Source: JAFGIT01 sp016929465 [NCBI: Candidatus Coatesbacteria bacterium] (GTDB lineage Bacteria > B130-G9). Taken from it: a stretch of DNA of 6,383 nt. The stretch lies in the NCBI GenBank assembly GCA_016929465.1, contig JAFGIT010000294.1, positions 1 through 6,383 of the forward strand, given 5' to 3'. Shown here piece by piece: positions 3,977-6,383 of the stretch (positions within the stretch are counted from its first letter, which is position 1; the number at the start of each line of letters is the position of its first letter). Under the pieces are notes generated by a model that worked only from the letters and a program-made list of their open reading frames with translations, did no database searches and had not been told where the DNA came from. The translations under genes were made by a program, and so were the position numbers.

Positions 3977-6383
3977 TTGCGTCCGAGCCTGTTGCAGAGG
4001 AGCTTCGTCCGGAAGAAGCAAGCATCGCACGCGGCCCGGTTTGCCTGATAACAATCGAAGAGTGGCCTCTTAAGCGCGCATTCCTTCGCAGCCCTGAGAT
4101 CCCGAACGACAGATTCGACCCGTGCCAAGGCATCCGCGTCAATCTGGACTGGCAGAATTTCGCCGGTTCTCGCGAGGTAGATACTCACTGAGATAGCGCT
4201 CGCGGTTGGGCGGAGTGCAGACGCGGCGACCCAGTATGCGGCCATCTGCGCTCGGTATCGCTCGATGATCCCCTCGGTTTCCATGTCGGTTTTGTAATCG
4301 ACTATCGAGATGTGCCCAGCTTCATCCTCTAAGAGAAGGTCGATCATCCCCCGCAAAACGGCCTGGTCGAGCTTGAGGATGAATGGGACCTCCCGACGCG
4401 CTCGCCTTGCTGATGCGGCTCTCTGGGCTAACTCGGACGAGCGGAATATCCTCAGGATATTGCTCAAGGCTTCCCGTTGAACTCCACTCTCGTTGGCCTT
4501 CAGAAGGGAGCTGATGAGCGCGTCATCTCCCGACTGATCATCCGGATCAACGAGTTGGAGAAGTCGATGAGCGGTAGTCCCGAATTCTGCCCCGCTGGCA
4601 CTTGCCGCTGCTTTGTCAGCGGACGTAGTGGGTGGGACCATCAGAGCTTCGGCGTTCAGGATTCGCTCTATGAGGTAGCGCCTGGGGCACTCGGAGAAGG
4701 TGTCGAGATCGCTAGGGGATATATCGGGCGTGAATTCAGCCTGCCCTATGCATTTCATCAGCCCAAGCTCTTGGGAGATGGGCCCCGATTTAAGGAATTC
4801 TGCGTCCGCCGCTTCCTTTAAGCGTTCAATGTAAGCTCGTGTTCTCGACTGTGTCTGACCATCGGGTGCCAGCCCCCCAGGGAGCTGGCTCTCGGAGGAG
4901 AAGACGAGCAGGGGATTCTTGATCCCCTCGACCTCGATTCGACTGGGGGCACTGTCTGGGGTCGGAGAGTCGATTCCAAACCTCCGGTTGATCTCCCACC
5001 CTATGGCTTCGCCGGGCTTGGCCCCGGGTGTGCCGCTGATCAAGATGTGGTCCCTCGCGCGGGTGCACGCAACGTACCACAGGCGGTAGTATTCGTCGGA
5101 ATTGGCCTGTTTGAGACGGTCGCTGATGGCCTGTCGAATTTGTGTGGGCACGCGCTTGCCCCACACGGATGCTGAAGGGACCATTATTCCAAGTCCCAGT
5201 TCCGGGTCGGCATAGATAGCCTCGCTGCCTCCCCAAAACGGCCTATCAAAGGCGTCCACAGCCATCACAACCGGGAATTCGAGCCCCTTTGCGGCATGGA
5301 TGGTCATGATCTTCACACCATCGCCGCTCCGCTCCTCGACTTGTGCCTCGGCTACTCTTACCTGACCGTTGAAGAGATCTGCCAGCCGTCTTATCGCTGC
5401 CGGAATGGCATGGTCGGACGTGCTGGACTTGAGCAGATCATCGATCTTATTGAGGTTCGCGAGGCACTGGTCGCCGTCTGTCTGTGCGGCGTATGCGGCT
5501 AGTGCCGCCGTCTTATTCAGCATGAATCGCACGATCTCCGCGGGACCAGTTGTTCTCGACATTTGTCGAGCTGTGCTGAGGAGGCTGTGGGCTGTAAGGA
5601 GTGCCTCGGCGTCCAGCGGATTCGGCGGCGGCGACTCCCATGGGGCGACTGCCTCGACGCCCTCCTTAGCGAGCTTAATGAGCTTCTTCCAGAGGCTTAT
5701 TTTGCTGCATTCCGCTCTCCCAATCGCACAGAACCAGGCCAGACCATCGTCACTGACCGCGAAGAGGGGGCTGCGAAGGACGCCGGCGAGTGCAAGATCG
5801 TCACTCTGGTCAGAGATCGCTCTCAAGAGGCACAAGACATCCAGGATCTCCTGTCGCTCGCCAAAGCCGAAGCCACCCACAACGATGAATGGTACGCCAA
5901 GCTGCCTGAGAGCCTCCTTGTATGTTTGTAGGTGAGTGCGTTTCTGCAAGAGCATAGCGATGTCATCATATCGGCAGGACCTGAGTTCGTTCGTCGATGG
6001 ATCGACAACGGACTTGCCGAATTCGCCCTTTGGATCGACCATCGCGACGATGCGGCGAGCGATTAGGCCTGCCTCGACCGCGACATTCTCCTTCTTATTG
6101 CCAATCGATGCTGGAAATAGCAGTTCGACAGTCCCATGGTGCACACCTTCCCCTACCGAGCGCTTTGCGATCATCGGAGCCTCGGAGAAACCATGCTGGC
6201 CGGCTTGCTCGCCGAACAGACGGTTGATGAACGCGATCAGGTCGGGAAGCGAGCGGAAGTTCTCACGCATCTCGATTGTCGAGCCGCCTGAGCTCTCGAT
6301 CTCCGCCACGGTGTCCCGAAACGCCTTCAGATTCGCGCCGCGGAAGGCATATATGGATTGCCTCTCGTCCCCAACGATGAATA
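3973..6383 (-). CDS. addA: AddA/RecB-like helicase-nuclease with C-terminal PD-(D/E)XK domain, N-terminus beyond window
   Basis: The last 802 residues are visible, numbered here from the codon at 6381; the frame stays open to the window edge, so a GTG at 6309 is not the real start. Helicase motifs: III FIVGDERQSIYAFRGA (1-16), IV ENFRS (40-44), a 'GVPF...GGFGFGERQEILDVL' block (162-183), V IMTIHAAKGLEFPVV (358-372), VI YYRLWYVACTRARDHIL (431-447). The spacing and the 'DDLALAGVLRSPLF' segment resemble AddA. The C-terminal RecB-type nuclease has FGTTAHRLL (His605), REVPF (Glu664), GMIDLLL (Asp681), IVDYKTD (Asp695, Lys697) and Y..Q...Y (709, 712, 716). Cys565 (SECPRRY) plus Cys785, Cys788 and Cys796 probably hold a 4Fe-4S cluster, as in AddB, AdnB and Cas4. 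Such enzymes resect double-strand breaks for recombination and degrade foreign linear DNA. An addB-like partner would be expected upstream, outside the window. AdnB-like or another UvrD-nuclease fusion is a reasonable alternative, since AddA itself usually lacks the cluster. Confidence 0.93.
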   Translation of the reverse strand, partial: FIVGDERQSIYAFRGANLKAFRDTVAEIESSGGSTIEMRENFRSLPDLIAFINRLFGEQAGQHGFSEAPMIAKRSVGEGVHHGTVELLFPASIGNKKENVAVEAGLIARRIVAMVDPKGEFGKSVVDPSTNELRSCRYDDIAMLLQKRTHLQTYKEALRQLGVPFIVVGGFGFGERQEILDVLCLLRAISDQSDDLALAGVLRSPLFAVSDDGLAWFCAIGRAECSKISLWKKLIKLAKEGVEAVAPWESPPPNPLDAEALLTAHSLLSTARQMSRTTGPAEIVRFMLNKTAALAAYAAQTDGDQCLANLNKIDDLLKSSTSDHAIPAAIRRLADLFNGQVRVAEAQVEERSGDGVKIMTIHAAKGLEFPVVMAVDAFDRPFWGGSEAIYADPELGLGIMVPSASVWGKRVPTQIRQAISDRLKQANSDEYYRLWYVACTRARDHILISGTPGAKPGEAIGWEINRRFGIDSPTPDSAPSRIEVEGIKNPLLVFSSESQLPGGLAPDGQTQSRTRAYIERLKEAADAEFLKSGPISQELGLMKCIGQAEFTPDISPSDLDTFSECPRRYLIERILNAEALMVPPTTSADKAAASASGAEFGTTAHRLLQLVDPDDQSGDDALISSLLKANESGVQREALSNILRIFRSSELAQRAASARRARREVPFILKLDQAVLRGMIDLLLEDEAGHISIVDYKTDMETEGIIERYRAQMAAYWVAASALRPTASAISVSIYLARTGEILPVQIDADALARVESVVRDLRAAKECALKRPLFDCYQANRAACDACFFRTKLLCNRLGRK

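Noticed and set aside
4826-5236. 136-codon frame on the minus strand
   Set aside because: Same strand but a different frame inside the AddA-like gene; the true frame carries helicase motifs V and VI here.
5369-5935. Open frame of 188 codons on the plus strand (with a shorter one at 5563-5931)
   Set aside because: Antisense shadow of the AddA-like gene; the translation is Ser/Arg-rich and without recognisable motifs.
1-6383. CRISPR arrays, tRNA or rRNA genes, transposases, toxin-antitoxin pairs, prophage genes
   Set aside because: None seen on either strand. Apart from the intergenic palindrome pair I found no repeated units.

Overview
This window looks like a chromosomal segment from a moderately GC-rich environmental bacterium. 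The HDOD, ComEA, UvrD/Rep and AddA/RecB-type families, the Shine-Dalgarno sites and the sigma70-like promoters all point to a bacterium. The phylum cannot be fixed from this sequence. Two short palindromic repeats of the form G(T/C)AGGGGC...GCCC lie between the two convergent helicase genes. From memory, similar repeats occur in several little-cultured environmental phyla, but this could not be checked here.

Layout. (1) Bases 1-449, minus strand: the 5' part of an HDOD-domain gene that runs off the left edge. It has a near-perfect ribosome binding site and a good sigma70-like promoter. (2) Bases 450-655: intergenic leader and promoter, with one doubtful small ORF. (3) Bases 656-1300, minus strand: a 214-residue helical protein resembling the winged-helix plus first-TPR part of STAND/NB-ARC-type regulators, but with no ATPase domain. 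(4) Bases 1301-1453: a divergent promoter region. (5) Bases 1454-1915, plus strand: a membrane-anchored ComEA-like helix-hairpin-helix protein. (6) Bases 1912-3879, plus strand: a complete UvrD/PcrA/Rep-family helicase whose start overlaps the previous stop as ATGA. (7) Bases 3880-3972: a convergent intergenic region with two related hairpin repeats in opposite orientation. (8) Bases 3973-6383, minus strand: the C-terminal 802 residues of an AddA/RecB-like helicase-nuclease with a probable iron-sulfur cluster, running off the right edge.

How the genes relate. The right two-thirds is devoted to DNA processing. The ComEA-like protein should bind DNA at the membrane. The coupled UvrD-like helicase unwinds DNA, and the AddA-like enzyme resects DNA ends. 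Coupling of the ComEA-like and UvrD-like genes suggests a shared expression unit, possibly linking DNA uptake or membrane-associated DNA with unwinding, but this is inference. The left part (HDOD and the winged-helix/TPR-like protein) looks regulatory and has no clear link to the DNA-processing genes. I see no CRISPR array, transposase, tRNA, rRNA or prophage gene. The most unusual items are the paired palindromes with matched loops and compensating stem changes, one of which supplies the stop codon of the AddA-like gene, and the orphan STAND-like fragment.
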